From: Enterobacteriaceae bacterium 4M9
GTDB taxonomy: Bacteria > Pseudomonadota > Gammaproteobacteria > Enterobacterales > Enterobacteriaceae
Length of the DNA stretch: 64,000 bases
Direction of reading: 5' to 3'
Assembly: GCA_010092695.1 (NCBI GenBank)
Contig: JAADJJ010000001.1
Location: 3,720,001 to 3,784,000, forward strand
In this document: piece by piece, positions 54,227 to 63,368 of the stretch
Numbering within the stretch: the stretch's first letter is position 1
Layout: each line of letters begins with the position of its first letter
Made by a program: the position numbers and the translations under genes
Notes under the pieces: model-generated
The model's input: the letters and a program-made list of their open reading frames with translations, nothing else
Database searches by the model: none
What the model was told of the DNA's origin: nothing

Positions 54227-54800
54227 GGAAACAGAGGCGGTCACGGTTATCGACCTGCTGGTGCGTGGCGGTATTGCGGTCACCACAGCAAGCGTTGCCA
54301 GCGACGGCAATCTGACAATTACCTGCTCACGCGGCGTAAAACTGTTGGCCGACGCTCCACTGGTGGCCGTGGCCGACGGTGATTTTGACGTTATCGTGCT
54401 GCCCGGCGGCCTGAAAGGCGCCGAGTGCTTTCGCGACAGCCCGCTGTTAGTCGAAACCGTGCGCCAGTTCCATCACTCAGGGCGCATCGTCGCCGCTATC
54501 TGCGCGGCAGCAGGTGTGGTGCTGATACCGCACGATCTGTTCCCGGTCGGCAATATGACCGGTTTTCCGGGGCTGAAAGAGCGTATTCCACAAGAGAAAT
54601 GGATGGACCGGCGTGTGGTATGGGACCCGCGCGTCAATCTGCTGACAAGCCAGGGGCCGGGCACCGCAATGGACTTTGCTCTGAAGATTATTGATTTGCT
54701 GGCTGGGCAGGAAAAGGCCCGGGACGTGGCGTCACAGCTGGTGCTGGCGGCAGGTATTTATGACTATCACGATGCCGATAGCGCCGGGGTAGCCCGCTAG
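54186..54800 (+). CDS. yajL: YajL, DJ-1/PfpI-family chaperone/deglycase
   Basis: 204-residue DJ-1 homologue protecting proteins against oxidative and glyoxal damage. The nucleophile Cys106 is in VAAICAAAG, with Glu15 nearby in GSEETEAV. The ATG at 54186 (MSASALVCLAPG) matches E. coli; an ATG two codons upstream (54180) is an alternative. The C-terminus runs eight residues beyond the E. coli end. A GGGTAGCC / GGCTACCC hairpin overlaps the stop. Confidence 0.95.
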   Translation: MSASALVCLAPGSEETEAVTVIDLLVRGGIAVTTASVASDGNLTITCSRGVKLLADAPLVAVADGDFDVIVLPGGLKGAECFRDSPLLVETVRQFHHSGRIVAAICAAAGVVLIPHDLFPVGNMTGFPGLKERIPQEKWMDRRVVWDPRVNLLTSQGPGTAMDFALKIIDLLAGQEKARDVASQLVLAAGIYDYHDADSAGVAR

Positions 54801-54819
54801 CAGGCTACCCGCGTGCAAC

Positions 54820-54841
54820 GAGCCGGGCGGTTTCCCGGCTC
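54820..54841. terminator. Hairpin between yajL and the SPFH gene
   Basis: Stem GAGCCGGG / CCCGGCTC with a six-base loop between convergent genes; no T-run, so termination is uncertain. Confidence 0.5.
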
Positions 54842-54847
54842 ACATCA

Positions 54848-56170
54848 TTAAGGCTGTTTGTCGCCAGCCCCCAACTCCAGGCTTAAATCACGCGCCGCCT
54901 TGAGGCTTAAAAACTCCATCATGTTCATTGCCGCGTTGTTCCCCTGCGCGCTATTACCGCCGGTGACCACCTGCGGCACCCAGTTGCCCTGGTAGTTCTG
55001 CATCGCTGAAGCAAAGCGGTCAACCGAGTGCTTATATGCCTCCAGTTTCTGCGTCAGCGCGCCGTCTGCTTCCATCATCTTGCGCTTGTAGGTCGCATCT
55101 GCCTCTGCGCGCAGCAGCTGGGCATCTTTATATAACGAGGCGGTGATTTTTTCCTGCTCGGCCACTTCGCGCTTTTTATTGGCCTCGATAATTGCAACGT
55201 CCTTATCACGCTGGGCTTCAATTTTCTGCACCTCTGCGACTTTACGGGCGTTTTCAGTCTCTTCTGCGGCGCTGGTCTTCGCCTTCCATTCTGCCTCGGT
55301 GGCTTCGGCTTTACCTTTCTCTTCAGAGGTTTTTCTGTCCTGCTCGGCCTTCTTCGCATTCAGGGTCGCCACCTGAATATCGGAGGCGGCAGCAAACAGC
55401 GCATCAACACGCTGCTGCACTTTGGGTGAATAGGAAATATTGTTGGTGGTGAAGTTAGAAAGCGACATGCCGTATTTGGTCAGCACCGACTCCTCCTGGC
55501 GCTGTAAACCGCCCGGTGAGTTGGAATCACGAATCGGCTCTGCCACTTTCACCATTTTGACCTCTTTGGTGAACTCATCTTCCATGCGCATATCTTTGGT
55601 CACCACGTCATAAAGACCGTTGCGCGCCTGATCTTCAATCAGTTTGGGTAATTCGGCGCGGCGCGACATAAAACTTTCAATGGATGACATCAGCGGACCA
55701 GACATATAAATAGAGCGTTCAACCGTTTTTTCAATCAGCCCTTTCATCACATTATTATGCGTTGAGAACATTTTATGCAGGGTTTTTATTTTGTCCTGCT
55801 CAAGCGGATAGTCATAACGAATGGAGCCACTAATCCAGGCTTCACCGCCGTCATTAAAAGTAATTTTTAATGCGTCATCGTTTTCCGCTTTATACGCGGC
55901 AACCTGAGACGGGTCATTCGGGTCAACAGGCTGGTTAAACTCAAATACGCCAGAGCGAGGATAATAGGTCACAATACCGAAGAGCTGCGCCTTAAGCCCC
56001 GGCTCGGTGTGGATGGTGAGCTTACCGGACAGCGGTGACTGAATCACGCAGATGTAGCCCGCCGGTACGTTTTCAAACAGCGCCGTAGAACTAAATATAC
56101 TGCCTGCCATCGCCGCCACAATAACGACAGCACCAACTTTTTTTCTCAGTGAAATATTCTTAATATCCAT
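54848..56170 (-). CDS. SPFH/prohibitin-like membrane protein (accessory)
   Basis: 440-residue protein of the SPFH (stomatin/prohibitin/band 7) group. It has an N-terminal membrane segment (about residues 10-32), an SPFH domain (about 35-260), and a long Ala/Glu/Lys-rich coiled coil (about 265-385), then a flexible tail with NGNNAAM-like low complexity. Such proteins form membrane microdomain cages. The specific role is unknown. It is inserted between yajL and thiI, which are neighbours in E. coli. Start ATG follows AAGGATG. Confidence 0.78.
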   Translation of the reverse strand: MDIKNISLRKKVGAVVIVAAMAGSIFSSTALFENVPAGYICVIQSPLSGKLTIHTEPGLKAQLFGIVTYYPRSGVFEFNQPVDPNDPSQVAAYKAENDDALKITFNDGGEAWISGSIRYDYPLEQDKIKTLHKMFSTHNNVMKGLIEKTVERSIYMSGPLMSSIESFMSRRAELPKLIEDQARNGLYDVVTKDMRMEDEFTKEVKMVKVAEPIRDSNSPGGLQRQEESVLTKYGMSLSNFTTNNISYSPKVQQRVDALFAAASDIQVATLNAKKAEQDRKTSEEKGKAEATEAEWKAKTSAAEETENARKVAEVQKIEAQRDKDVAIIEANKKREVAEQEKITASLYKDAQLLRAEADATYKRKMMEADGALTQKLEAYKHSVDRFASAMQNYQGNWVPQVVTGGNSAQGNNAAMNMMEFLSLKAARDLSLELGAGDKQP

Positions 56171-56510
56171 ATCAACATCCTTATTGATGACACAACAAAC
56201 CCAGCGGTATTTTTATTATCGTTAAGATATTGAGGCATCATAAGAAAAACGGCAGCTAAAAACCACTGAAAGAAATTCAGCCCATTGTCTGAAGAGTGTG
56301 ATAATTAAGTTAATTTTAATATATTGATAAAGCAAATAGGTAAGCGAGTTTCTCGTAAAAATAACGCAGGCAGGACGAAATTAAATGCAGAACAGAAGAA
56401 AGCCTGTCAGCGCATTGCTGGCGGCGTGAACCGCCAGCACATTTCATCACGCTGATTTAATGATGAAAAAGACAGCCAGCGCCAGGCAACGTGACGCCGA
56501 CATGCGGGTT
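56171..56510. other. AT-rich region between the SPFH gene and thiI
   Basis: 340 bases, no gene. It contains the SPFH promoter region, then a hairpin GCTGGCGG / CCGCCAGC (56417-56438) past the thiI stop that may act as its terminator. Confidence 0.45.
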
Positions 56511-57959
56511 TTACGGGCGATAGACCTTCACATTCGCAAAGCCCTGCTCACGCAGATACAGCGCCTGCAAACGGCTCATCACACCGCGCTCACACCACAA
56601 CAGATAGGTTTTGCTCTGATCGAGGTCGCCAAACTGCGTGCTGAGCTTATAGAACGGCAGCGATACCACCTCCACATTCTCAACTGCCAGCGGCTTATCG
56701 TCCTGCTCGTCAATGGAGCGGATATCGAGGATCACGTCGTGCGCGTCAAAGCCGCTCACGGTTTCCACTTCCACCACGTCCTGCTCAGTTTGCTGGGCGA
56801 TGTCACGGATATCCAGGTTATTCGCCTCGGCCACGACGCGCTCAAGAATACTGAAGTCAAAATTCTCTTCTTCCGCTTCAATGCGCGCCTTCACCGCTTT
56901 CACTGTCGGGCTTTTGGAAATCACGCCACAGTATTCCGGCATGGTACGGGCAAAGTCTTCAGTACCGATTTCACGCGCGATATCGATGATGTGCTCTTTG
57001 TCCCAGGAAATCAGCGGGCGCAGCACCAGCGTATCAGAGACATTGTCGATAAGGCGCAGGTTGGTCAGCGTCTGGCTGGAGACCTGGCCCAGCGCTTCGC
57101 CGGTGACCAGTGCCTGCACGCCATAGCGCTCTGCCACTTTTGAGGCCGCGCGTACCATCATGCGCTTGAGCACCACGCCCATCTGGCCGTCATCAACTTT
57201 CTCCAGAATCTCACCGACTACCGGTTCAAAGTTAATGGCAACAAAGCGCACGCGGTGTGAACTGCCGTAGCGGTTCCACAAATAGTGTGCCACCTGACGC
57301 ACGCCGATTTCGTGTGCGGCACCGCCAAGATTGAAGAAGCAGTAGTGCACGCGACAACCGCGGCGCATCAGCATGTAGCTCGACACACCGGAGTCAAAAC
57401 CGCCGGAAATCAGCGACAGCACATCTTCCTGGGTACCGATAGGGAAACCGCCAATGCCCTCATAGCGGCCTTTTACCAGCAGCAGTCTGTCGTTTTCAAT
57501 TTCGAGATTAACAGTCACATCCGGGTGAGTCAGCTTCACCTTTGCCGATTCGATATGCTGGTTCAGGCCGCCACCAACGTAGCGTTCCACCTCAATGGAA
57601 GTGAACTCGTGCTTGCCGCGACGCTTCACGCGCACACAGAAGGTTTTGCCTTCAAGCTGCTCGCGGTACAGCGCCAGCGCTTGCTCAAAGATGTTGTGCA
57701 AAGAGGTGTACGGCGCGTCTTCCACTTCAAGAACGTGGTGAATGCCAGGTATACGGGTCAGCGCATCGCGAATAGCCGGGCGCTGGGCCTCGTCTTTGGC
57801 GCGCACTTCAATATGGTCCCAGTGACGGACCACGGCCAGGCTCTCATCGTAGTGTTTGAGCACATTGCGGATATTCCCGGTCAGAATCTTTATAAAGCGC
57901 AAACGTACGGACTGGCTTTTAATAGTGATTTCCGGGAACAATTTAATGATAAACTTCAT
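56511..57959 (-). CDS. thiI: ThiI, tRNA sulfurtransferase
   Basis: 482-residue enzyme making 4-thiouridine in tRNA and donating sulfur for thiazole synthesis. A THUMP domain (about 60-165), the PP-loop SGGFDSGVSSY, and a C-terminal rhodanese domain with active Cys456 in LLWCERGVMS are all present. The ATG at 57959 (MKFIIKLFPEITIKS) gives the E. coli length; the frame to 58091 is unrelated. Confidence 0.97.
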   Translation of the reverse strand: MKFIIKLFPEITIKSQSVRLRFIKILTGNIRNVLKHYDESLAVVRHWDHIEVRAKDEAQRPAIRDALTRIPGIHHVLEVEDAPYTSLHNIFEQALALYREQLEGKTFCVRVKRRGKHEFTSIEVERYVGGGLNQHIESAKVKLTHPDVTVNLEIENDRLLLVKGRYEGIGGFPIGTQEDVLSLISGGFDSGVSSYMLMRRGCRVHYCFFNLGGAAHEIGVRQVAHYLWNRYGSSHRVRFVAINFEPVVGEILEKVDDGQMGVVLKRMMVRAASKVAERYGVQALVTGEALGQVSSQTLTNLRLIDNVSDTLVLRPLISWDKEHIIDIAREIGTEDFARTMPEYCGVISKSPTVKAVKARIEAEEENFDFSILERVVAEANNLDIRDIAQQTEQDVVEVETVSGFDAHDVILDIRSIDEQDDKPLAVENVEVVSLPFYKLSTQFGDLDQSKTYLLWCERGVMSRLQALYLREQGFANVKVYRP

Positions 57960-58146
57960 GGCGACTAAAGGTTCGTTGGTCAGCCACGACTGCGATGAGC
58001 ACTGGCTGAAAGTAGTAGTACACAGGTCAACAACGGCGTGCCTGCAATCCGGGACGCGCAAGTATATCACCATCCCTGTGAGACTGCTCACATAACCACA
58101 GCCGCCTTCTTTAATGACGCGCTGCGGCCTGGCGGTAACGGTGCAC

Positions 58147-58187
58147 CCCCTTCACACTTACCGCGAAGCGCCCTAAGTGTGAAGGGG
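58147..58187. repeat. Perfect 14-bp inverted repeat between thiI and xseB
   Basis: CCCCTTCACACTTA and TAAGTGTGAAGGGG flank 13 bases. A very stable cruciform or RNA hairpin about 65 bases before xseB. It could be an operator, an attenuator or a small mobile palindromic unit. Confidence 0.75.
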
Positions 58188-58252
58188 ATGTTTGATTATC
58201 ATTTTATCTCCGTTACCATGACGGATTCGCGAAAACTAAGCACAGAGCCACT

Positions 58253-58495
58253 ATGCCGAAAAAGAATGAAAGTCCGGCCAGCTTCGAGAAAGCGCTTGCG
58301 GAGCTTGAGCAGATTGTCAGCCATCTTGAGAGCGGTGAACTGCCGCTGGAAGAAGCGCTGAACGAATTCGAACGCGGCGTTGCGCTCGCACGCCAGGGCC
58401 AGCTTAAACTGCAGCAGGCAGAACAGCGCGTACAGATTCTCCTTAGTGACAGTGAAGAGGCGCCGCTGGCACCCTTCACGCCGGATGCTCAGTAA
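58253..58495 (+). CDS. xseB: Exodeoxyribonuclease VII small subunit
   Basis: 80-residue subunit, E. coli length, with the core FEKALAELEQIVSHLESGEL and the LEEALNEFERGVALAR helix. It binds XseA. Its stop overlaps the ispA ATG as TAATG. Confidence 0.97.
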   Translation: MPKKNESPASFEKALAELEQIVSHLESGELPLEEALNEFERGVALARQGQLKLQQAEQRVQILLSDSEEAPLAPFTPDAQ

Positions 58496-59394
58496 TGAAC
58501 TTTACCGCTTTAATGCAGGCTCGCGCCGAGCAGGCAAACCAGGCGCTACTGCGCTTTATTGCTCCACAGTCGTTTCAGAACACTCCTCTGGTTGATGCCA
58601 TGCAGCATGGCGCACTATTAGGCGGTAAGCGGCTGCGCCCTTTCCTGGTGTATGCAACAGGCGAAATGTTTGGCGTTGCGCCGCTGGCGTTAGATGCCCC
58701 CGCTGCTGCGGTGGAATGCATTCACGCCTACTCGCTCATTCACGATGATTTACCCGCCATGGATGACGACGCGCTACGCCGCGGTCAGCCAACCTGTCAC
58801 ATTAAATTTGGCGAAGCGAACGCTATTCTTGCTGGTGATGCCCTGCAAACGCTGGCGTTTTCTATACTGGCTGATGCACCCATGCCCGGCGTGGGTACAG
58901 AGCAACGTCTGGCCATGGTGTCTGAACTGGCCCTGGCAAGCGGTGTGGTGGGTATGTGCGCCGGTCAGGCGCTCGATCTGGCAGCCGAAGGTCAACAGGC
59001 ATCGCTTGAGATGCTTGAGCGCATTCACCGGCTCAAAACCGGCGCGCTGATCCGCGCTGCGGTGCGCATGGGTGCGCTGAGCGCAGGTGAGCCTGGGCGA
59101 CAAGCCATGCCGCTGCTCGACAGTTACGCCAGTAACATCGGCCTTGCCTTTCAGGTGCAGGACGACATTCTCGACGTGGTCGGCGATACCGCCACCATCG
59201 GTAAAAGCCAGGGACGTGATTTGCAGCTTGGCAAAAGCACCTATCCGGCGTTGCTCGGACTGGAGCAGGCCAAAGCCAAAGCACAGGATCTGTGCAACAA
59301 CGCGCTTGAGGCGCTTGCGGACCTCAGGTGCGCATCCCTGGATACCTCAGCGCTGGAAGCGCTGGCACGCTACGTTATCGAGCGTGATAAATAA
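58495..59394 (+). CDS. ispA: Farnesyl diphosphate synthase
   Basis: 299-residue trans-prenyltransferase with both aspartate-rich motifs (HDDLPAMDDD and QVQDDILD) and GGKRLRPFL. It makes C15 farnesyl diphosphate, which also serves as the farnesyl donor for haem O made by CyoE in this window. Coupled to xseB and followed by dxs after 19 bases. Confidence 0.97.
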   Translation: MNFTALMQARAEQANQALLRFIAPQSFQNTPLVDAMQHGALLGGKRLRPFLVYATGEMFGVAPLALDAPAAAVECIHAYSLIHDDLPAMDDDALRRGQPTCHIKFGEANAILAGDALQTLAFSILADAPMPGVGTEQRLAMVSELALASGVVGMCAGQALDLAAEGQQASLEMLERIHRLKTGALIRAAVRMGALSAGEPGRQAMPLLDSYASNIGLAFQVQDDILDVVGDTATIGKSQGRDLQLGKSTYPALLGLEQAKAKAQDLCNNALEALADLRCASLDTSALEALARYVIERDK

Positions 59395-59413
59395 AACACA
59401 CAATGAGTCTCTG

Positions 59414-61276
59414 ATGAGTTTTGATACCGCCAAATACCCAACGCTAGCTCTGGTTGAATCAACCCAGGAGCTACGTTCGTTGCCAAAAGAGAGCCTGCCG
59501 AAGCTCTGCGATGAGCTGCGCCGCTATCTGCTGGACAGCGTCAGCCGCTCCAGCGGCCATTTCGCCTCCGGCCTTGGCACCATTGAGCTGACCGTCGCAC
59601 TGCACTATGTCTACAATACGCCGTTCGACAGGCTCATCTGGGACGTCGGTCATCAGGCTTATCCGCACAAAATTCTCACCGGACGCCGCGATAAAATAGG
59701 CACCATTCGCCAGAAAAACGGGCTGCACCCGTTCCCGTGGCGTGAAGAAAGCGAATATGACGTACTGAGCGTTGGTCATTCCTCCACGTCCATCAGCGCC
59801 GGTATTGGTGTTGCCGTAGCGGCTGAAAAAGAAGGCAAAGACCGACGCACCGTGTGCGTCATTGGCGATGGCGCCATCACCGCTGGCATGGCGTTTGAGG
59901 CCATGAACCATGCGGGCGATATTCGCCCTGATATGCTGGTTATCCTCAACGATAACGAAATGTCGATTTCTGAAAACGTCGGCGCGCTTAATAACCACCT
60001 GGCACAACTGCTGTCTGGCAAGCTTTACTCCAGCCTGCGCGAAGGTGGTAAAAAAGTGTTCTCCGGCGTACCGCCGATTCGCGAGTTGCTTAAGCGCACC
60101 GAAGAGCACATCAAAGGCATGGTGGTGCCAGGCACGCTGTTTGAAGAACTGGGCTTTAACTATATTGGCCCGGTAGACGGCCACGACGTGCTGGGTCTTA
60201 TCACCACGCTTAAGAATATGCGTGACCTGAAAGGCCCTCAGTTCCTGCACATCATGACCAAAAAAGGCCGCGGCTATGAGCCTGCGGAAAAAGACCCTAT
60301 TACCTTCCACGCGGTGCCGAAGTTTGACCCCAGCAGCGGCATGCTGCCTAAATCCAGCGGCGGCCTGCCGAGCTACTCAAAAATTTTCGGCGACTGGCTG
60401 TGCGAGGTGGCGAACAAAGATGAGAAGCTGATGGCGATTACGCCCGCCATGCGTGAAGGCTCCGGCATGGTGGAATTTTCGCGCCAGCACCCGGACCGTT
60501 ACTTCGATGTGGCGATTGCCGAGCAGCACGCGGTGACGTTTGCCGCAGGCCTTGCTATCGGCGGCTATAAGCCTGTTGTCGCGATTTACTCCACGTTCCT
60601 GCAACGCGCCTATGATCAGCTCATCCACGACGTAGCCATCCAGAAGCTGCCGGTGCTGTTTGCCATCGACAGAGCCGGGATCGTGGGTGCCGACGGCCAG
60701 ACGCACCAGGGCGCGTTCGATCTGAGCTTCCTGCGCTGCATCCCGGATATGGTCATCATGACACCGAGCGATGAAAACGAGTGCCGCCAGATGCTGTGGA
60801 CCGGCTACCAGTACGAGCAAGGGCCAAGCGCGGTGCGCTACCCGCGCGGCACCGGCACTGGCGCTGACCTCGAAGCACTCACGCTGCTGCCCATTGGTAA
60901 AGGCGTGAAAAAGCGCGACGGTGAAAAGCTGGCCATCCTGAACTTTGGTACGCTGCTGTCAGAAGCGCAGACGGTGGCGGAGCGCCTGAACGCCACGCTT
61001 GTGGATATGCGCTTTGTGAAACCGCTTGATGAGGCGCTGGTGCTGGAGCTTGCCGCCAGCCACGACGCGCTGGTGACAGTGGAAGAAAACGCCATCATGG
61101 GTGGTGCAGGCAGCGGCGTAAATGAGTTACTGATGGCACACCGGCGCGCCGTGCCGGTGCTGAATATCGGCCTGCCGGACCGCTTTATCCCGCAAGGCAC
61201 GCAGGAAGAAGCGCGTGCTGATTGTGGGCTGACCGCCGACGGCATGGAAACCCGCATCCGCACCTGGCTTGCCTGA
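59414..61276 (+). CDS. dxs: 1-deoxy-D-xylulose-5-phosphate synthase
   Basis: 620 residues, E. coli length; first enzyme of the MEP isoprenoid pathway. TPP-binding GDGAITAGMAFEAMNH, catalytic His in LGTIELTVALHYV and VGHQAYPHK, and the transketolase pyrimidine domain (AIAEQHAVTFAAGLA) are all present. ATG at 59414; the frame open from 59087 overlaps ispA and is not coding. Confidence 0.98.
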   Translation: MSFDTAKYPTLALVESTQELRSLPKESLPKLCDELRRYLLDSVSRSSGHFASGLGTIELTVALHYVYNTPFDRLIWDVGHQAYPHKILTGRRDKIGTIRQKNGLHPFPWREESEYDVLSVGHSSTSISAGIGVAVAAEKEGKDRRTVCVIGDGAITAGMAFEAMNHAGDIRPDMLVILNDNEMSISENVGALNNHLAQLLSGKLYSSLREGGKKVFSGVPPIRELLKRTEEHIKGMVVPGTLFEELGFNYIGPVDGHDVLGLITTLKNMRDLKGPQFLHIMTKKGRGYEPAEKDPITFHAVPKFDPSSGMLPKSSGGLPSYSKIFGDWLCEVANKDEKLMAITPAMREGSGMVEFSRQHPDRYFDVAIAEQHAVTFAAGLAIGGYKPVVAIYSTFLQRAYDQLIHDVAIQKLPVLFAIDRAGIVGADGQTHQGAFDLSFLRCIPDMVIMTPSDENECRQMLWTGYQYEQGPSAVRYPRGTGTGADLEALTLLPIGKGVKKRDGEKLAILNFGTLLSEAQTVAERLNATLVDMRFVKPLDEALVLELAASHDALVTVEENAIMGGAGSGVNELLMAHRRAVPVLNIGLPDRFIPQGTQEEARADCGLTADGMETRIRTWLA

Positions 61277-61336
61277 CGCCTCTTTCGCTCCTGCTATGCT
61301 TAGGTGGTGAATAACCATCCATGGCAGGAGTGAAGA

Positions 61337-62311
61337 ATGCACTATCTCCCCTTAGGAACCACCGATCTGCGCGTTTCGCGCCTGTGCCTCGGCTGCATGA
61401 CATTTGGCGAACCCAACCGTGGCAGTCACGCCTGGACGTTGCCAGAAGAGAGCAGCCGACCTCTCATTAAGCGTGCGCTGGAAGCCGGCATCAACTTTTT
61501 CGACACCGCCAACAGTTACTCCGACGGCAGCAGCGAAGAGATTGTCGGCCGCGCGCTGCGCGATTTTGCCCGCCGCGACGAAGTCGTCGTTGCCACCAAG
61601 GTCTATCACCAGACCGGCGATTTACCGCAGGGTCTGTCGCGCGCACAAATCCTGCGCTCAATTGACGACAGTCTGCAACGCTTAGGCATGGAGTACGTTG
61701 ACCTGCTGCAAATCCACCGTTGGGACTACAACACGCCAATCGAAGAAACGCTGGAAGCCCTGCACGATGTGGTAAAAGCCGGTAAGGCGCGCTATATCGG
61801 TGCTTCCTCCATGTACGCCCGCCAGTTTGCCCGTGCGCTGTATACCCAGGATAAGCATGGCTGGACGCGTTTTGTCACCATGCAGGATCAGTACAACCTG
61901 ATTCAGCGTGAGGAGGAGCGCGAGATGCTGCCGCTGTGCTATGAAGAAGGCGTGGCGGTGATCCCATGGAGCCCGCTGGCGCGTGGACGCCTGACGCGCC
62001 CGTGGGGTGAAACCTCAGCACGTTCCGTCTCGGATGAGTTCGGCAAAACGCTGTATGTCGAGAGCGAAGAAAACGACGCCCAGATTGCCGAGCGCCTGGC
62101 CTACGTTGCCAAAGACAAAGGTGCAACGCGCGCGCAGGTGGCGCTGGCGTGGCTTTTAAGTAAACCGGCGATTGCCGCACCGATTATCGGCACCTCACGC
62201 AAGGAGCAGCTTGATGAGCTGCTGGGAGCGGTAGATTTACAACTGACACCTGAGGAAATTGCCGAGCTGGAAACACCGTACCGCCCCCATCACGTGGTGG
62301 GGTTTTCATAA
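61337..62311 (+). CDS. yajO: YajO, aldo/keto reductase
   Basis: 324-residue NADPH-dependent aldo/keto reductase, E. coli length. The tetrad residues appear in FFDTANSYSDGSSEE (Asp, Tyr), VATKVYHQ (Lys) and LLQIHRWDY (His). It is linked to ribose/thiamin metabolism in the family but with uncertain substrate. Follows dxs by 60 bases. Confidence 0.94.
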   Translation: MHYLPLGTTDLRVSRLCLGCMTFGEPNRGSHAWTLPEESSRPLIKRALEAGINFFDTANSYSDGSSEEIVGRALRDFARRDEVVVATKVYHQTGDLPQGLSRAQILRSIDDSLQRLGMEYVDLLQIHRWDYNTPIEETLEALHDVVKAGKARYIGASSMYARQFARALYTQDKHGWTRFVTMQDQYNLIQREEEREMLPLCYEEGVAVIPWSPLARGRLTRPWGETSARSVSDEFGKTLYVESEENDAQIAERLAYVAKDKGATRAQVALAWLLSKPAIAAPIIGTSRKEQLDELLGAVDLQLTPEEIAELETPYRPHHVVGFS

Positions 62312-62593
62312 CCAACCGCTCCACAGGCTAATGTCAGACGTTCAGGCAAAAAACTCATACTCATAACTGGCAGCGCCATACATCGCGATAAGAGCGCACA
62401 GGCTCACAGTGTGGGGTTGCTGGCCCCCGCTGAAATCGGCGAAGCGTTCACGGCTGGCCGGGGCGGGCCGCAGGGATGCGGCCCGAGGGCGCGATTTACA
62501 GGGACGTTACCTCGCGCCCGTACCCGATAAGCCAGACGGGATAAGCTGAGCGTACCGCGAAGCGGCGATTTCCTGGCGGGGTCGCGGGGATTG

Positions 62594-62621
62594 TTAAGGG
62601 GGATGCGAAAATCCCCCTTAA
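62594..62621. repeat. 11-bp perfect stem-loop in the yajO-pgpA block
   Basis: TTAAGGGGGAT, loop GCGAAA, ATCCCCCTTAA. Part of the stem-loop cluster described for 62312-62852. Confidence 0.65.
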
Positions 62622-62800
62622 CCCGTTCACCACAGATGAAATCCCGCGAATCATCGGGCTTCAAGTGAACGGAATATCCCACAAATATACATGTTCCTGG
62701 AAGGTGCCCAACCTCAAATGAAAGGAATATCCACTTAACCTAAAACAATCCCCATCACCCCGCAGACAAGCAACTCCACCGTAAACGTGCCACATAAAAC

Positions 62801-62833
62801 AAAAAAGGGCGCTACCGTCCGGTAGCACCCTTT
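62801..62833 (-). terminator. Terminator of pgpA
   Basis: Stem GGGTGCTACCG / CGGTAGCGCCC (one mismatch) followed by six T residues on the minus strand, about 20 bases past the pgpA stop. Confidence 0.85.
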
Positions 62834-62852
62834 CTCACTAAACCAAATACAC

Positions 62853-63368
62853 TTAAATCAACCCAATCGGCCACTGGACGCTAATCAGCCAGATAATCGC
62901 TGCCGACAGCACCCCGGCGATAATGTCATCGACCATAATTCCCATGCCACCATGCACATTCCTGTCAAACCAGCGAATTGGCCACGGCTTCCACATATCC
63001 AGAATGCGGAAAATCACAAAACCAGCCGCCACCCAGCGCCAGTCCATCACCGGGATAGCCATCAGCGTTATCCACATGCCGACAAACTCGTCCCAGACGA
63101 TGCTGCCGTGGTCGTGCACCTTCATATCCTTCGCCGTGCGGCGGCAGATATACACACCGATGCAGATGCTGAACATCACCACCAGTGAATAAAGCTGCCA
63201 CGGCAGAAACGTCAGTAACCACCAGAACGGAATAGCCGCAAGCGATCCCATTGTGCCAGGCACCACCGGACTCAACCCGCTGCCAAACCCGGTCGCCAGC
63301 AGGTGCCAGGGATTGCGCATACTCAGGCGACGCTTCGCCTCGGCCTTACTGTTGCGTAAAGTGGTCAT
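62853..63368 (-). CDS. pgpA: Phosphatidylglycerophosphatase A
   Basis: 171-residue inner-membrane phosphatase making phosphatidylglycerol. Conserved blocks: GFGSGLSPVVPGTMGSLAAI, HDHGSIVWDEFVGMW, ILDMWKPWPIRWFD, and GGMGIMVDDIIAGV. The start overlaps the thiL end by 23 bases. Confidence 0.96.
   Translation of the reverse strand: MTTLRNSKAEAKRRLSMRNPWHLLATGFGSGLSPVVPGTMGSLAAIPFWWLLTFLPWQLYSLVVMFSICIGVYICRRTAKDMKVHDHGSIVWDEFVGMWITLMAIPVMDWRWVAAGFVIFRILDMWKPWPIRWFDRNVHGGMGIMVDDIIAGVLSAAIIWLISVQWPIGLI

Larger units (their letters stand above)
62312..62852. other. Stem-loop-rich non-coding block between yajO and pgpA
   Basis: 541 bases without a gene. From 62400 to 62640 it is GC-rich and packed with inverted repeats: GGGCCGC / GCGGCCC (62465-62484), GGGCGCG / CGCGCCC (about 62487-62520), and a perfect 11-bp TTAAGGGGGAT / ATCCCCCTTAA (62594-62621). 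It looks like a repeated intergenic element rather than a gene; I cannot confirm copy number from this window. Confidence 0.5.
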
